A DNA stretch of 64,000 nucleotides from JAPLJC01 sp963697965 (lineage in GTDB: Bacteria > Desulfobacterota > Desulfobaccia > Desulfobaccales > 0-14-0-80-60-11): NCBI GenBank assembly GCA_963697965.1, contig OY969108.1, forward strand, positions 1,302,001-1,366,000, given 5' to 3'. Below the pieces are notes generated by a model. It was not told the origin of the DNA. It made no database searches and saw only the letters and a list, made by a program, of their open reading frames with translations. A program made the position numbers and the translations under genes. Positions 63,762 through 64,000 of this stretch are shown here, piece by piece. How positions within the stretch are numbered: position 1 is the stretch's first letter; the number at the start of each line of letters is the position of its first letter.

Positions 63762-64000
63762 GTTTTGAATAACTAAAATGAGTAGGGTAGGGAGCCTAGT
63801 TAGGAGGGCGTGAATTCAAAAATTCGGAGACATAGGAGATGTTATCCAGATTTTTATCAGGAAGGCGGGGGTAGCCGGTTTTGGGTTTCCGGCAATGTCC
63901 AAAGCAAAGCCAAAAGACTTAAAGGAGGTTTTCGGGTTTGATTTTTAGCTTTTGCTTCCACCGAGGAGGAGCGACCAGGTGGCTCGCCGCTACTGCTCAC

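Noticed and set aside
63979..64000. GTG after GAGGAGG at the right edge, possibly a new gene start
   Set aside because: Only seven codons are visible before the window ends, too few to support a feature.
1..64000. Restriction-modification, toxin-antitoxin or phage-defence genes
   Set aside because: I looked for methylase, nuclease, reverse-transcriptase and small paired-gene signatures. The methyltransferases here are small-molecule type and no defence gene was recognisable.

Overview
The window is an accessory surface-polysaccharide and protein-sorting region from a Gram-negative bacterium. The evidence is an outer-membrane export lipoprotein, a beta-barrel protein, a Wzz-type chain-length protein, an exosortase and three substrates with C-terminal sorting signals. 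The mix of an EpsI-fused exosortase, VPLPA-type sorting tails, GEMM riboswitches and TMTC-like TPR membrane proteins fits Desulfobacterota (delta-proteobacteria). That placement is inference, because no rRNA or housekeeping marker is present. Most genes are GC-rich with strong codon bias. Several blocks are clearly AT-rich and look imported: 2.2-3.8 kb, the first half of the gene at 17.6 kb, 28.2-28.7 kb and about 34.2-39.6 kb.

Layout. Positions 1-9.1 kb carry nucleotide-sugar genes: an epimerase tail, wbpA, a GalE-like epimerase, and rfbC-like, rfbD and rfbB genes. They are interrupted by the remains of an integrated element (3' half of a tRNA-Ala, tyrosine-integrase relic, AT-rich radical-SAM gene). 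From 9.9 to 25.7 kb lies a mostly plus-strand exosortase-linked exopolysaccharide operon. In order it holds an export lipoprotein, barrel protein, Wzz, BY-kinase, ExeA-like ATPase, initiating phosphoglycosyl transferase, aminotransferase, a FemAB/ATP-grasp fusion, HAD phosphatase, exosortase-EpsI, WbpM-like dehydratase and flippase. From 25.7 to 39.6 kb are methyltransferases, family 2 and family 4 glycosyltransferases (one broken at a G7 tract), a PAP2 phosphatase, a Wzy-like polymerase and an acyl module (KAS III, ACP, GNAT-like protein). A secreted DUF4091-type protein and another glycosyltransferase follow to 44.3 kb.

From 44.6 to 64 kb almost everything is on the minus strand. There are three VPLPA-CTERM proteins (44.8, 59.8 and 60.6 kb), four tandem paralogues of a membrane protein with a C-terminal TPR array (47.7-55.6 kb), the PEP-CTERM system TPR lipoprotein PrsT, a lytic transglycosylase, an IS1380 element killed by one stop codon, and an IS1595 element with fragments of itself on both sides.

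The main regulatory signal is a set of GEMM-I (cyclic di-GMP) riboswitches, each with its own intrinsic terminator. One precedes the sorted protein at 44.8 kb and three stand in series upstream of the one at 60.6 kb. Together the genes suggest a c-di-GMP-responsive programme that builds an exopolysaccharide and sorts VPLPA-CTERM proteins into the envelope or matrix. Repeats and insertion-sequence ends appear to have spread the promoter and riboswitch modules.
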